Assembly (NCBI RefSeq): GCF_014207425.1
Contig: NZ_JACHFF010000001.1
Span: 620,001 to 684,000 of the forward strand
Reading direction: 5' to 3'
From: Jeotgalicoccus coquinae
Lineage (GTDB): Bacteria > Bacillota > Bacilli > Staphylococcales > Salinicoccaceae
DNA length: 64,000 bases
This document shows positions 35,845-45,871 of this stretch, in pieces. Both the position numbers and the translations under genes were made by a program. A model generated the notes under the pieces. The model searched no databases and was not told the origin of the DNA. It saw nothing but the letters and a program-made list of their open reading frames with translations. Numbering within the stretch: position 1 is the stretch's first letter; the number at the start of each line of letters is the position of its first letter.

Positions 35845-36636
35845 ATGGGTTACTTAAATCACCAGCAAGGTTACAGAGAAGGATTATTGGAAACACGTTC
35901 AATCGTTAAAAAAGATGCATACGCAGTACTTACTCCGGATGGTCTTGTAAACAACGTAGTACCGGGATTTGACGACTGCGACATGTCAATCCTCGGCTCA
36001 CCGCGTATGGGTGCACGTTTTGTAGATTACCTGGTAACAGTTAAAAACCAGGGCGGCAACACTCAGGGGTTCGGCGGAAACGGTGTTCAGACTTTCATGT
36101 ATGTAGTATACGGAAACGTTACTGCAACAGTTGACGGTCAGTCTTATGAATTATCAGAAGGCGGATACGTTTACGTTCCACCACACCTTGAACTGACTTT
36201 CGTTAACAACAACAACGGTGAAGACAGCCGCTTATTCCTTTACAAGAAACGCTATCAGGAAGCAACAGGCGTAGGTAAACCGGAAATCGTTACAGGCAAC
36301 GTAAACGACATTCAGGCTAAAGCTTACGAAGGAATGGACGAAGTACTTGTACAGGATCTGCTTCCGGCGGATATCGCTTACGACATGAACTTCCACATAC
36401 TTTCATTCAAACCGGGCGCTTCACACGGTTATATCGAAACACACGTTCAGGAACACGGTGCTTACGTATTAAGCGGCCGCGGAATGTACAACCTTGATAA
36501 CAACTGGATGCCGGTTGATAAAGGAGATTATATCTTTATGGGTGCTTACGCACTGCAGGCAACTTATGCAGTAGGTCTGGATGAGTCATTCTCTTATATT
36601 TACTCTAAAGATGCTAACAGAGACATTGAAATTTAA
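35845..36636 (+). CDS. allE: (S)-ureidoglycine aminohydrolase
   Basis: 263 residues, ATG with AAGGGAG upstream. Bicupin: first cupin around residues 75-125 (YELSEGGYVYVPPHLEL) and second around 190-250 (GYIETHVQEHGAYVLSGRG, which has the metal ligands). The enzyme converts ureidoglycine to ureidoglycolate and ammonia. It is followed after 24 bases by allD. Together with PucG it gives two routes from ureidoglycine to oxalurate. Confidence 0.9.
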   Translation: MGYLNHQQGYREGLLETRSIVKKDAYAVLTPDGLVNNVVPGFDDCDMSILGSPRMGARFVDYLVTVKNQGGNTQGFGGNGVQTFMYVVYGNVTATVDGQSYELSEGGYVYVPPHLELTFVNNNNGEDSRLFLYKKRYQEATGVGKPEIVTGNVNDIQAKAYEGMDEVLVQDLLPADIAYDMNFHILSFKPGASHGYIETHVQEHGAYVLSGRGMYNLDNNWMPVDKGDYIFMGAYALQATYAVGLDESFSYIYSKDANRDIEI

Positions 36637-36660
36637 TTAAACTTTTCAGGAGGAAAAGAT

Positions 36661-37689
36661 ATGTCAGAAAATCTGGTAATTTCCAATTCGCAGGAACTCC
36701 GCGGTTTATTTAAAGAGAAACTGATGCTGAATGGTATGCCTGAAACTTTCGCGGACCGTGCAGCAGACGTTCTTATCTGGGCGGACGAACGCGGTATTCA
36801 CTCACACGGTTCAGTGCGTATGCAGTATTACTCTGAACGCTGTGCAAAAGGCGGCTTCAATAACGATCCTGAACTTAAGTTTGAAAAGACAGGACCGTCA
36901 ACAGGTGTTTACCACGGCGATAACGCAGTTGGACATTATGTTGCATACGAAGCAATGGAAGAAGCAATTAAACTTGCCAAGGAATCGGGAATCGGTGCAG
37001 TCGGAGTAAGAGAAATGAGTCACTCGGGCGCTATCGGCTACTTCGTACAGAAGGCAGCTGAACAGGGCATGGTTGCTTTATCAGTCTGTCAGTCAGACCC
37101 GATGGTCGTACCTTTCGGCGGTTCTGAACCGTATTTCGGTACGAACCCAATCGCTTTTGCAGCACCGCGTAAAAACGATACACCAATCGTTTTCGATATG
37201 GCTACAACAGTACAGGCATGGGGTAAAATCCTCGATGCACGTTCCAAGAACAAAGATATTCCGGCAACATGGGCAGTTGATAAAGACGGTAACCCGACAA
37301 CTGATCCATACGCAGTAAACGCACTGCTTCCGGTAGCGGGACCTAAAGGATACGGCTTAATGATGATGGTTGATATTCTGTCGGGCAGCCTGCTCGGACT
37401 TCCGCACGGCAAGCACGTATCAAGCATGTACAAAGACTTAAGCGAATACCGACGTTTAGGACAGTTCCACCTCGTAATTAATCCTGATTTCTTCAGCACA
37501 AGAGAAGCAATGGAAGAGAAAATGGATACGATGGTTGATGAACTTCACGCAAATAAACCGGCAACAGGATTCGACCAGGTATACTACCCGGGTGAATTGA
37601 TGGAAGCTCAAAAAGCAGCATACGAAGAGTCGGGCATTCCGATTCCGGAAGATATCATGGAGTATTTAAAGTCTGATACACCATACTAA
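36661..37689 (+). CDS. allD: ureidoglycolate dehydrogenase (copy 1)
   Basis: 342 residues, ATG with AGGAGG upstream. Malate/lactate dehydrogenase family that uses NAD in a non-Rossmann fold; the catalytic His lies in RGIHSHGSVRM, with SHSGAIGYF, SVCQSDPMVVPFGG and PKGYGLMMMVDILSGSLLG. It oxidises ureidoglycolate to oxalurate. The copy immediately downstream is highly similar through the entire length. Confidence 0.88.
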   Translation: MSENLVISNSQELRGLFKEKLMLNGMPETFADRAADVLIWADERGIHSHGSVRMQYYSERCAKGGFNNDPELKFEKTGPSTGVYHGDNAVGHYVAYEAMEEAIKLAKESGIGAVGVREMSHSGAIGYFVQKAAEQGMVALSVCQSDPMVVPFGGSEPYFGTNPIAFAAPRKNDTPIVFDMATTVQAWGKILDARSKNKDIPATWAVDKDGNPTTDPYAVNALLPVAGPKGYGLMMMVDILSGSLLGLPHGKHVSSMYKDLSEYRRLGQFHLVINPDFFSTREAMEEKMDTMVDELHANKPATGFDQVYYPGELMEAQKAAYEESGIPIPEDIMEYLKSDTPY

Positions 37690-37706
37690 AAGGTGAGGTT
37701 TTGTAA

Positions 37707-38756
37707 ATGCGGGTATCAAAAGAAGAATTATTCAACTTAATGAAAGATAAACTTCAAAAAGCAGGACTGCAGGAAGATGCGGCGGCAGACATCAGTGACG
37801 TACTGACGTTTGCTGACCACCGCGGTATTCATTCCCACGGTGCAGTGCGCGTTGAGTATTACGCAGAGCGTATTGCAAAAGGCGGCATTACGAATAATCC
37901 GGAATATAAGTTTGAAAAAACCGGACCTTCGACAGCAATTTTAGACGGGGACAACGGTCCCGGTCATCAGGTTGCCAAACAGGGCATGGACAAAGCGATT
38001 GAAATCGCGCGCGGAAACGGTGTGGCAGTTGTCGGCATGACGAATATTTCACATTCGGGCGCACTCGGCTACTTCGTTGAACAGGCAGCTGAGCAGGATA
38101 TGGTGGCAATTTCCGTCTGCCAGTCCGATCCGATGGTCGTACCGTTCGGCGGAACTGATCCGTACTTTGGTACTAACCCGATTGCATTCAGTGCACCGAC
38201 AAATGACGAGCGTATTATTACTTTTGATATGGCTACGACTGTACAGGCATGGGGCAAAGTGCTCGATGCGCGTTCAAAAGGCAATGATATTCCCGACACA
38301 TGGGCAGTGAACGACAAGGGTGAACCGACGACAAACTCGAGGGACGTTCACGCGCTCGTTCCTGTTGCAGGACCGAAAGGCTACGGCTTAATGATGATAG
38401 TGGATATACTGTCGGGCAGTCTGTTAGGCCTGCCGCACGGTGTTCACGTTTCAAGTATGTACAAGGATTTATCTGAAGGCAGACAGCTCGGCCAGCTTCA
38501 TATCGTTATTAATCCGGCACACTTTACAGATCTTGGAGCGTTCAAAAAACAACTCTCAACAATGCTGGATGAACTGAAAGAGCAGACACCGGCACCAGGA
38601 TTTACAGAAGTCAACTATCCGGGAGAACGCGGCAGAATGCGTGCGGAGAAGTATGACGAAGACGGCATCGAAATTGTCGATGAAATTTATGATTACCTCG
38701 TGAGTGACGATATTCACTTTGATCGCTACCACGGCAAAAATAGATTTGCAGAATAA
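37707..38756 (+). CDS. ureidoglycolate dehydrogenase-like (copy 2)
   Basis: 349 residues, ATG with AAGGTGAG upstream, 17 bases after copy 1. The same catalytic and binding motifs (RGIHSHGAVRVEYY, SHSGALGYF, PKGYGLMMIVDILSGSLLG) are intact. Differences are concentrated at the ends, where this copy has an extra tail (DDIHFDRYHGKNRFAE). A tandem duplication has kept both genes open, so the second may prefer a related 2-hydroxy acid or form mixed oligomers (inference). Confidence 0.85.
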   Translation: MRVSKEELFNLMKDKLQKAGLQEDAAADISDVLTFADHRGIHSHGAVRVEYYAERIAKGGITNNPEYKFEKTGPSTAILDGDNGPGHQVAKQGMDKAIEIARGNGVAVVGMTNISHSGALGYFVEQAAEQDMVAISVCQSDPMVVPFGGTDPYFGTNPIAFSAPTNDERIITFDMATTVQAWGKVLDARSKGNDIPDTWAVNDKGEPTTNSRDVHALVPVAGPKGYGLMMIVDILSGSLLGLPHGVHVSSMYKDLSEGRQLGQLHIVINPAHFTDLGAFKKQLSTMLDELKEQTPAPGFTEVNYPGERGRMRAEKYDEDGIEIVDEIYDYLVSDDIHFDRYHGKNRFAE

Positions 38757-38772
38757 ATATTAATGGAGGTAC

Positions 38773-40527
38773 ATGATGTTATATACAATTATTAAAGAAA
38801 ACACGTATCAGGATTCCATCGTTTTAATGCTTTTAAGCCAGAAGTTAAGTGCTATGGACGGCGTTAACAAAGCTTCAGTAATGATGGGTACTCCTGCGAA
38901 CAAAGATATTTTTAAAGGTGCAGGACTTGGTACACCTGAACTTGAAACTGCAAGTGCGAACGATATCGTTATCGTTGTAGACACTGACGACGAATCAAAA
39001 GTTGATGAAGTAAACGAAGCAGTTGACACTGAACTTGCAGGCGGAGGCGGTTCTGACGAATCTGCTAAAAGCAGTGAAGCTCACAACTGGAAACGTGCGC
39101 TTGAATTAGCAAACAACCCAAACCTTGCAATGATCTCAATTCCAGGTACGTACGCTGCTATGGAAGCTGAAAATGCTTTACACAACGGTCTTCACGTATT
39201 CATGTTCAGTGACAACGTTCCTAAAGAAGACGAAGTTCGTCTGAAAGAACTTGCACACGAAAAAGGACTATTAGTAATGGGTCCTGACTGTGGTACAGGT
39301 ATTATCCACAGCGTGCCGTTAGCATTCACAAACACTGTTGCACAAGGCGACATCGGTGTTGTCGGTGCATCTGGTACAGGTATCCAGGAAGTGACTACAA
39401 TTATCGACCGTCTCGGCAAAGGTGTTACAAACGCTATCGGTACCGGCGGTCGCGACTTATCAACAGAAGTCGGCGCTGTAACTATGCTTGACAGTATTAA
39501 AGCACTTAACCAGGATCCAAAAGTAAAAGTTATCACTGTTCTTTCCAAGCCGCCGGCTAAAGAAGTACAGGAAAAAGTTGAGAATCTTCTCCGCAGCATC
39601 GACAAACCGGTTGTTGCTCTGTTCTTAGGTAACAAACCTGAGTATCAGGAAGAAGAAATTTATCACGCTTATACTCTTGAAGAAACTGCAGTAGCTTCAG
39701 TACAGCTATCAAACGGTGAAGAGGTTAACTTCACACCGTCAACACTTAAAGACATTAAAGCAGACTTCACAGAGAACCAAAAAGGAATCAAAGGCTACTA
39801 CTCAGGCGGTACGCTTGCAAGTGAAGCAGCAATGCTGATTAAGCACTCTACTGACGAAGAAGAAGTTGAAGATGATGCGTTCACTTATAAATCAGCTTCA
39901 CATGAAATCATCGACCTAGGAGATGACATGTACACTCAAGGTAAGCCTCACCCGATGATTGACCCTGAAAAACGTATCGAAAAACTGGAAACATCAGCTG
40001 ACAGTGAGGATACTGCAGTCATTATGCTCGATAACGTTATCGGCTACGGCTCGCATGCGGATATGGCTTCTGAACTTGCTCCGACAATCAAACGTATTAC
40101 TGACAAAGCAGCTTCTGAAGAACGTTCATTAGTCGTTCTTGCAACTGTAGTCGGTACTGATAAAGATGCGCAGGGATATGACAAACAGCGTCAGATTCTA
40201 AAAGATGCAGGTGCGGTAATTTGTGACACTAACGATCAAATGGTACGTACAGCTATCGAATTAATCGGCAGCAAAGTCGTTCAGCCTGAAACATCAGTGA
40301 AATCATTCGATAAAGGCACTGAAGACCTGTCAGTAGATGACAAGATGATGAGCCTGATTTCAAACAACCCGAGCGTAATTAACATCGGTCTTAAGAGCTT
40401 TACAGAAGCAGTCGAAAACAGCGGAGCAGAAGTTGTACAATTCAACTGGCGTCCGGTGGCAGGCGGCGATGAGAAGCTTATGAAAGTACTTCAATTCTTA
40501 AACAATTACGAAGGAGAGAATGTATAA
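38773..40527 (+). CDS. fdrA: FdrA, subunit of oxamate carbamoyltransferase
   Basis: 584 residues; ATG at 38773 or the next one, with GGAGG upstream. Related to succinyl-CoA synthetase alpha: GVVGASGTGIQEVTTII, AIGTGGRDLSTEVGA, and a C-terminal ligase-like part. In E. coli FdrA works with YlbE and YlbF as the three-protein oxamate carbamoyltransferase (AllFGH), splitting oxalurate with phosphate to oxamate and carbamoyl phosphate. Same order here. Stop and next start overlap by one base (TAATG). Confidence 0.88.
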   Translation: MMLYTIIKENTYQDSIVLMLLSQKLSAMDGVNKASVMMGTPANKDIFKGAGLGTPELETASANDIVIVVDTDDESKVDEVNEAVDTELAGGGGSDESAKSSEAHNWKRALELANNPNLAMISIPGTYAAMEAENALHNGLHVFMFSDNVPKEDEVRLKELAHEKGLLVMGPDCGTGIIHSVPLAFTNTVAQGDIGVVGASGTGIQEVTTIIDRLGKGVTNAIGTGGRDLSTEVGAVTMLDSIKALNQDPKVKVITVLSKPPAKEVQEKVENLLRSIDKPVVALFLGNKPEYQEEEIYHAYTLEETAVASVQLSNGEEVNFTPSTLKDIKADFTENQKGIKGYYSGGTLASEAAMLIKHSTDEEEVEDDAFTYKSASHEIIDLGDDMYTQGKPHPMIDPEKRIEKLETSADSEDTAVIMLDNVIGYGSHADMASELAPTIKRITDKAASEERSLVVLATVVGTDKDAQGYDKQRQILKDAGAVICDTNDQMVRTAIELIGSKVVQPETSVKSFDKGTEDLSVDDKMMSLISNNPSVINIGLKSFTEAVENSGAEVVQFNWRPVAGGDEKLMKVLQFLNNYEGENV

Positions 40528-41792
40528 TGGCTTACCAAACTATAGATGAAGCAAACAAAGCAGTCGTACAAAAAATGATCGGTTCAGCACCTTTCTTAAC
40601 AGATGTTGTACCTGCACACACAGTAATTCCAGAACTGACTGAGCATGTATTATTACATGCCGGTCCTCCGATTAAGTATGAAAACATGACAGACCCTATG
40701 CAGGGTTCATGTGTCGGTGCTATTCTTTTCGAAGGATGGGCCAAAGACGAGCAGGGTGCACGTGAATTACTGGAAAACGGTAAAATCACATTCATTCCTT
40801 GTCACCACGTTAACGCAGTAGGACCAATGGGCGGTATCACTTCAATGAACATGCCGCTTGTTGTCGTAGTTAACAAAGAGCACGGTAACGAAGCGTATTG
40901 TACGCTGAACGAAGGTATCGGTGCGGTTCTCCGTTTCGGTTCTTACAACGAACAGGTTCTTACACGTCTTCACTGGATGAAAGATGTACTTGGTCCTGTA
41001 TTATCCAAAGCACTTAAAACTATGGACGAAGGTTTAAACGTTAACGTTCTTGTTGCAAAAGCAATCGCTATGGGTGACGAATTCCACCAAAGAAACATTG
41101 CTGCATCATTAGCATTCCTTAAGGAAGTTGCTCCGGCAATTACAAGCCTTGAAGATGTATCTCTTAAAGATCGTCAGGAAGTTATGCAGTTCCTTGCAGA
41201 CACTGATCAGTTCTTCTTAAACGTTGCAATGGCAACAGCTAAAGCAATGACTGATGCTGCACGTACAATCGAACACGGAACAATCGTTACTGCAATGTGC
41301 CGTAACGGTGAAAACTTCGGTATCCGTATCGCCGGTATGGGTGACGAGTGGTTCACAGCTCCGGTAAACACACCTCAGGGTCTGTACTTCACAGGATACT
41401 CTGCAGATGATGCAAACACGGATATCGGTGACTCTGCAATTACTGAAACTATCGGAGTCGGCGGTATGGCGATGATCGCTGCACCGGCTGTTACACGCTT
41501 CGTCGGTTCAGGCGGCTTCAACGATGCACTTGAAACAAGCAACAACATGGCTGAAATTACAGAACAGGAAAACCCTAACTTCATTATCCCGACATGGGAC
41601 TTCAAAGGTGCACCAACAGGAATCGATGCACGTAAAGTTGTTGAATCAGGAATTCTGCCTGTAATTAATACAGGTATTGCACACAAAGTTGCAGGCTTCG
41701 GTCAGATTGGTGCAGGTACAGTTAACCCGCCAATCGAATGTTTCGAAAAAGCAATTACAGCTTATGCTGCAAAACTTGGTTTTGAAGCATAA
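40527..41792 (+). CDS. allG: DUF1116 protein YlbE/AllG, subunit of oxamate carbamoyltransferase
   Basis: 421 residues. Full-length DUF1116 protein (APFLTDVVPAHTVIPELT ... MQGSCVGAILFEGWA ... GAPTGIDARKVVESG). It overlaps fdrA by one base and is followed with no gap by the DUF2877 gene, the coupled order of the E. coli fdrA-ylbE-ylbF genes. Part of the oxamate carbamoyltransferase complex (family knowledge). Confidence 0.88.
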   Translation: MAYQTIDEANKAVVQKMIGSAPFLTDVVPAHTVIPELTEHVLLHAGPPIKYENMTDPMQGSCVGAILFEGWAKDEQGARELLENGKITFIPCHHVNAVGPMGGITSMNMPLVVVVNKEHGNEAYCTLNEGIGAVLRFGSYNEQVLTRLHWMKDVLGPVLSKALKTMDEGLNVNVLVAKAIAMGDEFHQRNIAASLAFLKEVAPAITSLEDVSLKDRQEVMQFLADTDQFFLNVAMATAKAMTDAARTIEHGTIVTAMCRNGENFGIRIAGMGDEWFTAPVNTPQGLYFTGYSADDANTDIGDSAITETIGVGGMAMIAAPAVTRFVGSGGFNDALETSNNMAEITEQENPNFIIPTWDFKGAPTGIDARKVVESGILPVINTGIAHKVAGFGQIGAGTVNPPIECFEKAITAYAAKLGFEA

Positions 41793-42557
41793 ATGATATA
41801 TGAGTCAAGTGCGGTCGGTGAGATCGCACTTTCCTTGTTAAAAACAAATAAAGCAATGCGTGTGCACAGTATTTTCAACAATGGATTTAATATTGTTAAC
41901 GATAAAAACGATTTGATTTTTATCGGCACTGATAAGAACGGCTATTTTCCGTTCGGTATTACAATCAATAAATATACAATGCACTATATAAAAGAATCAC
42001 TGCAGGTCGGAGACGTATTGAAGACTGATGCATCAGCTGTTAATCATAATGATTTTATGCTGTCAAACAGGAATTCAGAAGTTTATTTATACAGTAAAGT
42101 AAATAAAAATAACACCGAAGCAATAAAAAGTGTTGTCAGCGGCTATGATTTTTGCGATTATAATAATAGTGATTTCAGCGGAGAAAAACTGAACCGTATT
42201 ATTGCGGACCTCAGCGATCCCGATGCTGAATTTCCACTCGGTTATTTAGTCGGCAGGGGGCAGGGGCTGACACCTTCGGGCGACGATATCATTACAGGTA
42301 TATTGTATATCGACCGTCTTGCGCCTTTTATCGCGGATAAGCACCTGGAGCAGCTGTCTCTGTATATACGTGAAAGTGTGACGACCATCGTCAGTGAGAA
42401 CTTTATAAAACTGGCACTGGAAGGTATCTTTTCAAGACGTATTACGGATATCGGTGACTCACCGGGTAAAGAAACCGTGGATGCGCTGCTTGAACTGGGT
42501 TCAAGCTCAGGCAGGGATACACTGTACGGTATTTATATGACATTAAATAGGAGATGA
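41793..42557 (+). CDS. allH: DUF2877 protein YlbF/AllH, subunit of oxamate carbamoyltransferase
   Basis: 254 residues, ATG immediately after the stop of allG with no clear ribosome site, so translation is probably coupled. Conserved GRGQGLTPSGDDIITG identifies DUF2877. Slightly shorter than E. coli YlbF. Third component of the carbamoyltransferase. Confidence 0.85.
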   Translation: MIYESSAVGEIALSLLKTNKAMRVHSIFNNGFNIVNDKNDLIFIGTDKNGYFPFGITINKYTMHYIKESLQVGDVLKTDASAVNHNDFMLSNRNSEVYLYSKVNKNNTEAIKSVVSGYDFCDYNNSDFSGEKLNRIIADLSDPDAEFPLGYLVGRGQGLTPSGDDIITGILYIDRLAPFIADKHLEQLSLYIRESVTTIVSENFIKLALEGIFSRRITDIGDSPGKETVDALLELGSSSGRDTLYGIYMTLNRR

Positions 42558-42561
42558 AACA

Positions 42562-43500
42562 ATGGGTAAAAAAGTAGTATTAGCTTTGGGCGGTAACGCA
42601 ATTTTACAGCCGAAACAGGAAGCGACATTCGAAAACCAGAACCAGAACGTAATCAACGCGGCAAACCGCATGGTTGAAATTTCAGAAGCAGGTCACAAAA
42701 TCGTAGTAACTCACGGTAACGGACCTCAGGTTGGTAACATCATTGCTCAAAACGAAGCAGCTAAAGAAAGCATTCCGGCTATGCCGATTTTTGTTAACAA
42801 TGCTGAATCACAAGGTATGATCGGCTACATGATGGAATCAGCTCTGAAAAACAGACTGAATGAAGGCGGAGACGACACTAACGTTGTGACACTTCTTACT
42901 ATGGTTGAAGTCGACAAAGACGACAAAGCATTCGATAACCCGACTAAACCTGTAGGCGTATTCTTCACTGAAGAAGAAGCTAAACAGATGACAGAAGAAA
43001 AAGGCTACCAGATGGCTGAAGATGCAGGACGCGGATTCAGACGTGTTGTTCCTTCTCCGGAACCAAAAGTAATCCACGGTGTGGACGAAATTAAAACATT
43101 AATCGAAACATCAATCGTCGTATCATCAGGCGGCGGCGGTATTCCGATTTACCGCGATGACAAAGGTCAGATCCACGGCGTAGAAGCTGTAATCGATAAA
43201 GACCGTTCAGGTCTTAAGTTAGCAGAACAAACTGAAGCAGACGTGTTCATGATGCTTACAGACGTTCCTAACGTATTTATTAACTTCGGTAAAGAAAACG
43301 AGCAGAAGCTTGAGGAAATTACTGTTGAAGAAGCGGAAAAACACGTTGCTGACGGACAATTCCCGGCAGGTTCAATGCTGCCGAAAATTGAAGCAGCAAT
43401 CGCATTCGCTAAACACGAAGGCAAAGAAGGCATCATCTGCTCATTAGATGAAGCAGTGCTGGCGCTTGAAGGTAAAGCGGGTACGAGAATTAAACTTTAA
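42562..43500 (+). CDS. arcC: carbamate kinase
   Basis: 312 residues, ATG with AGGAGATG upstream. Amino-acid-kinase fold: KKVVLALGGNAI, THGNGPQVGN, VSSGGGGIPIYRD, AVIDKDRSGLKLAEQ and TDVPNVFINFG. It moves the phosphate of carbamoyl phosphate to ADP. As last gene after the carbamoyltransferase it closes an ATP-yielding route from allantoin, like AllK/YbcF of E. coli. No arginine deiminase genes nearby. Ends at a bidirectional terminator. Confidence 0.92.
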   Translation: MGKKVVLALGGNAILQPKQEATFENQNQNVINAANRMVEISEAGHKIVVTHGNGPQVGNIIAQNEAAKESIPAMPIFVNNAESQGMIGYMMESALKNRLNEGGDDTNVVTLLTMVEVDKDDKAFDNPTKPVGVFFTEEEAKQMTEEKGYQMAEDAGRGFRRVVPSPEPKVIHGVDEIKTLIETSIVVSSGGGGIPIYRDDKGQIHGVEAVIDKDRSGLKLAEQTEADVFMMLTDVPNVFINFGKENEQKLEEITVEEAEKHVADGQFPAGSMLPKIEAAIAFAKHEGKEGIICSLDEAVLALEGKAGTRIKL

Positions 43501-43509
43501 TACAGATTT

Positions 43510-43545
43510 AAAGCGGTGAAGACTGGGGTCTTCACCGCTTTATTT
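43510..43545. terminator. bidirectional intrinsic terminator
   Basis: 14-bp stem AAAGCGGTGAAGAC/GTCTTCACCGCTTT with a TGGG loop. Confidence 0.93.
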
Positions 43546-43553
43546 GTTTGTGC

Positions 43554-44624
43554 TTATAATAATCTTTTATCTGTATTCTTATTCATAATCCATCTCACTA
43601 AGAGTGCAATTCCGATGATTATGCCGACGTAGCCGAAGATTGGATAGAAGAAGTTAACGAGATCGACAAAGCCGATAAATGTTAAAAGATATCCAATTAT
43701 GAGCATTGCTGCAAGCAGCAGTTTGTAATTTTTGGAATAAGGTGTGGTAAATCTTGCTGCCACTGAATAAAGCATGCCGACGACAGTATTGTAAATCAGC
43801 AGAATGATAATAATCGAGAACAAGGTGCCGAGTACAGGGTGAATCGCATTTGCCATTACCAGTGTCGGTAATGCCACTTCATTTGCTTCATCAAGCACAG
43901 CGAGCATGCCCGTGTTTAACAAGAGCAGCATAACGATAAAGATAATACCGCCGTAAACAGCACCGCGTCTTGCGACGAACTGTTTATCAGCATCAGCACC
44001 CATAATAGACAGGAAGCTGAATGTCACCCCGAGAACTATACCTGCATAGGTGATGGAATCAAGCCACCATAAACCAGTCGGTGTACGGCTGATATCTGCG
44101 ATCTGATTGACTTGATCAATTGCCACCTGCGGGTTCATTATATTAATGACAGAAATAATAAATACCGCAATCACGAGAAACGGTGTAACGACTCCGAGGA
44201 CGGTAAGGATTTTATTGAAATCCATAAGTAAGGTGAAAAATACGAGAACAATTAATATTATTGTTCCAATCCAGGGCTCAATGTTGAAACTTTCTTTAAA
44301 TGCAGAGCCGCTCCCTGCAACCATCACTATTGCAATACCATACATAAAAATAGTAAATACATAGTCAATCAGCGTACCTGCAGTTTTCCCGAATAATTTA
44401 TTCAATGGTACTTCATGGGAAGGTACGTCATATCTGTAACCCAATTTGGCAGTCTGTCTGCCGATAAATATTACACAAATTGCAGTGAGCGCTATCCCTG
44501 CAAAACTCCATAAGCCAAAACTGGAGAAAAACTGTAAAACTTCCTGTCCAGTTGAGAACCCCGCACCTACGACAATACCTGTATAGGCGAGCGCGAATTT
44601 TATTGCATCTTTTTGTGAATCCAC
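43554..44624 (-). CDS. YkvI-family membrane protein (copy 1)
   Basis: 356 residues, GTG start at 44624 with AGGAGGAG upstream. About ten membrane segments; starts ALAYTGIVVGAGFSTGQEVLQFF, with an unwound-helix-like GAGFSTGQE as in APC/LeuT-type amino-acid transporters. The family is unassigned. Copies 2 and 3 lie 2 kb downstream on the same strand. Being next to, but not part of, the allantoin operon, its substrate cannot be inferred safely. Confidence 0.8.
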   Translation of the reverse strand: MDSQKDAIKFALAYTGIVVGAGFSTGQEVLQFFSSFGLWSFAGIALTAICVIFIGRQTAKLGYRYDVPSHEVPLNKLFGKTAGTLIDYVFTIFMYGIAIVMVAGSGSAFKESFNIEPWIGTIILIVLVFFTLLMDFNKILTVLGVVTPFLVIAVFIISVINIMNPQVAIDQVNQIADISRTPTGLWWLDSITYAGIVLGVTFSFLSIMGADADKQFVARRGAVYGGIIFIVMLLLLNTGMLAVLDEANEVALPTLVMANAIHPVLGTLFSIIIILLIYNTVVGMLYSVAARFTTPYSKNYKLLLAAMLIIGYLLTFIGFVDLVNFFYPIFGYVGIIIGIALLVRWIMNKNTDKRLL

Positions 44625-44859
44625 AAAAAATCTCCTCCTAAATAATTAACACAAGTCAATATACTAACACACTTGGGATTTTATAATAACCGTGATTGTG
44701 TAAAAGGTAATATAAAGTTTAGTGTAAATAATGTAATATTATTTCGAAATCGCACTTGTGCAGTTTTGTAATTTTTGTATGTTGCTTAGTATGAGCGACT
44801 TTTTTGGAGTGTTTTGTTGTATAACTGAAGTGACTTAATTATGTTGTGGAGGCGGTCAA

Positions 44860-45840
44860 ATGTTTTTGAATACCAGAGGCAAATCACATGACTTATTATT
44901 TTACGAAACGCTAGAGAGAAGATGCGAATTAACGAGTGTGGAGAAAAGCTGGTTTAAAACATTTCAGAAAGGCTTTGAAGGCGAGTGTTTATACGATGAT
45001 ATTTTTGAAGACGTTGGTCATGATGATGTTTTAGTTTACCGCGACCTTTATCTTAAACTTGGAAAATCAGTTACGCAGTACGATGCTTTGGTAATTAATG
45101 ATGACGGAATCGTTGTTAACGAGATAAAAAATTATACTGGAGATTATAAAGTCGAGGGCGGGGACTGGTTTAGAAATGGACAGAGAATATCCGAAGCACC
45201 GCTGGCTCAGCTGAACCGGGCTGTTGGGAAGTTAATCGGCTTGAAGAATTCGGTGAATGGTCAATTTGGGGTCAGCGGAAAACTGATTTTCGTGAGTGAT
45301 GATTTTTATCTTCAAACCGATGATAACTCATTGTGGCCGAAAATAGTCGTGCGGATGGATCTGCGGAGATACTTGAGGGGATTCCGCGGCGGTAAAATCG
45401 GCAATAAGTCGCAATTTATAATCCGGCTCCTCAGTGAGAATATAGTCGAAAATCCCTATATAGATAATAATGTGGATGAGGCGAGGCTGAGGAAGGGAAT
45501 ATATTGCGGGCAGTGCGGGAGTTTTAGTCTGATAAAATCTCGGTTTCACTTAGTCTGCAGCGAATGCGGAAGTAAAGAAAGTAACGAAACTCATCTGCTT
45601 AGGGCGATGAACGACTATCAGTTTTTATTCTACGGTAAGCCGATGACGCGGACTGCGTTCTCATATTTGATTAACGAAGAGATTCACTGGAAAACCGTTT
45701 CCCGTGCTCTCTTGAAGCATTGCTATATTAATAAAAATGGAGTTTCGACCACATATCAGTTTAAATACAAAGATTTTGATGATGCATTAAGTAAAGGAGA
45801 TACACATATTAAATATAAAGACTATTTAACGCAAAAATGA
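44860..45840 (+). CDS. NERD-domain protein with C-terminal zinc finger
   Basis: 326 residues, ATG with GGAGGCGG upstream. NERD (nuclease-related) domain at residues ~40-160: FEGECLYDDIF, YDALVINDDGIVVNEIKNYTG with the predicted catalytic D-E-K. A zinc knuckle CGQC ... CSEC follows at about residues 215-240, then a short helical end. Likely DNA-associated nuclease of unknown role. It is isolated between YkvI genes and downstream lies the largest 41-bp repeat array. Confidence 0.75.
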   Translation: MFLNTRGKSHDLLFYETLERRCELTSVEKSWFKTFQKGFEGECLYDDIFEDVGHDDVLVYRDLYLKLGKSVTQYDALVINDDGIVVNEIKNYTGDYKVEGGDWFRNGQRISEAPLAQLNRAVGKLIGLKNSVNGQFGVSGKLIFVSDDFYLQTDDNSLWPKIVVRMDLRRYLRGFRGGKIGNKSQFIIRLLSENIVENPYIDNNVDEARLRKGIYCGQCGSFSLIKSRFHLVCSECGSKESNETHLLRAMNDYQFLFYGKPMTRTAFSYLINEEIHWKTVSRALLKHCYINKNGVSTTYQFKYKDFDDALSKGDTHIKYKDYLTQK

Positions 45841-45871
45841 ACTGTTTCCACGTAATTAGTAAGACTATTTA

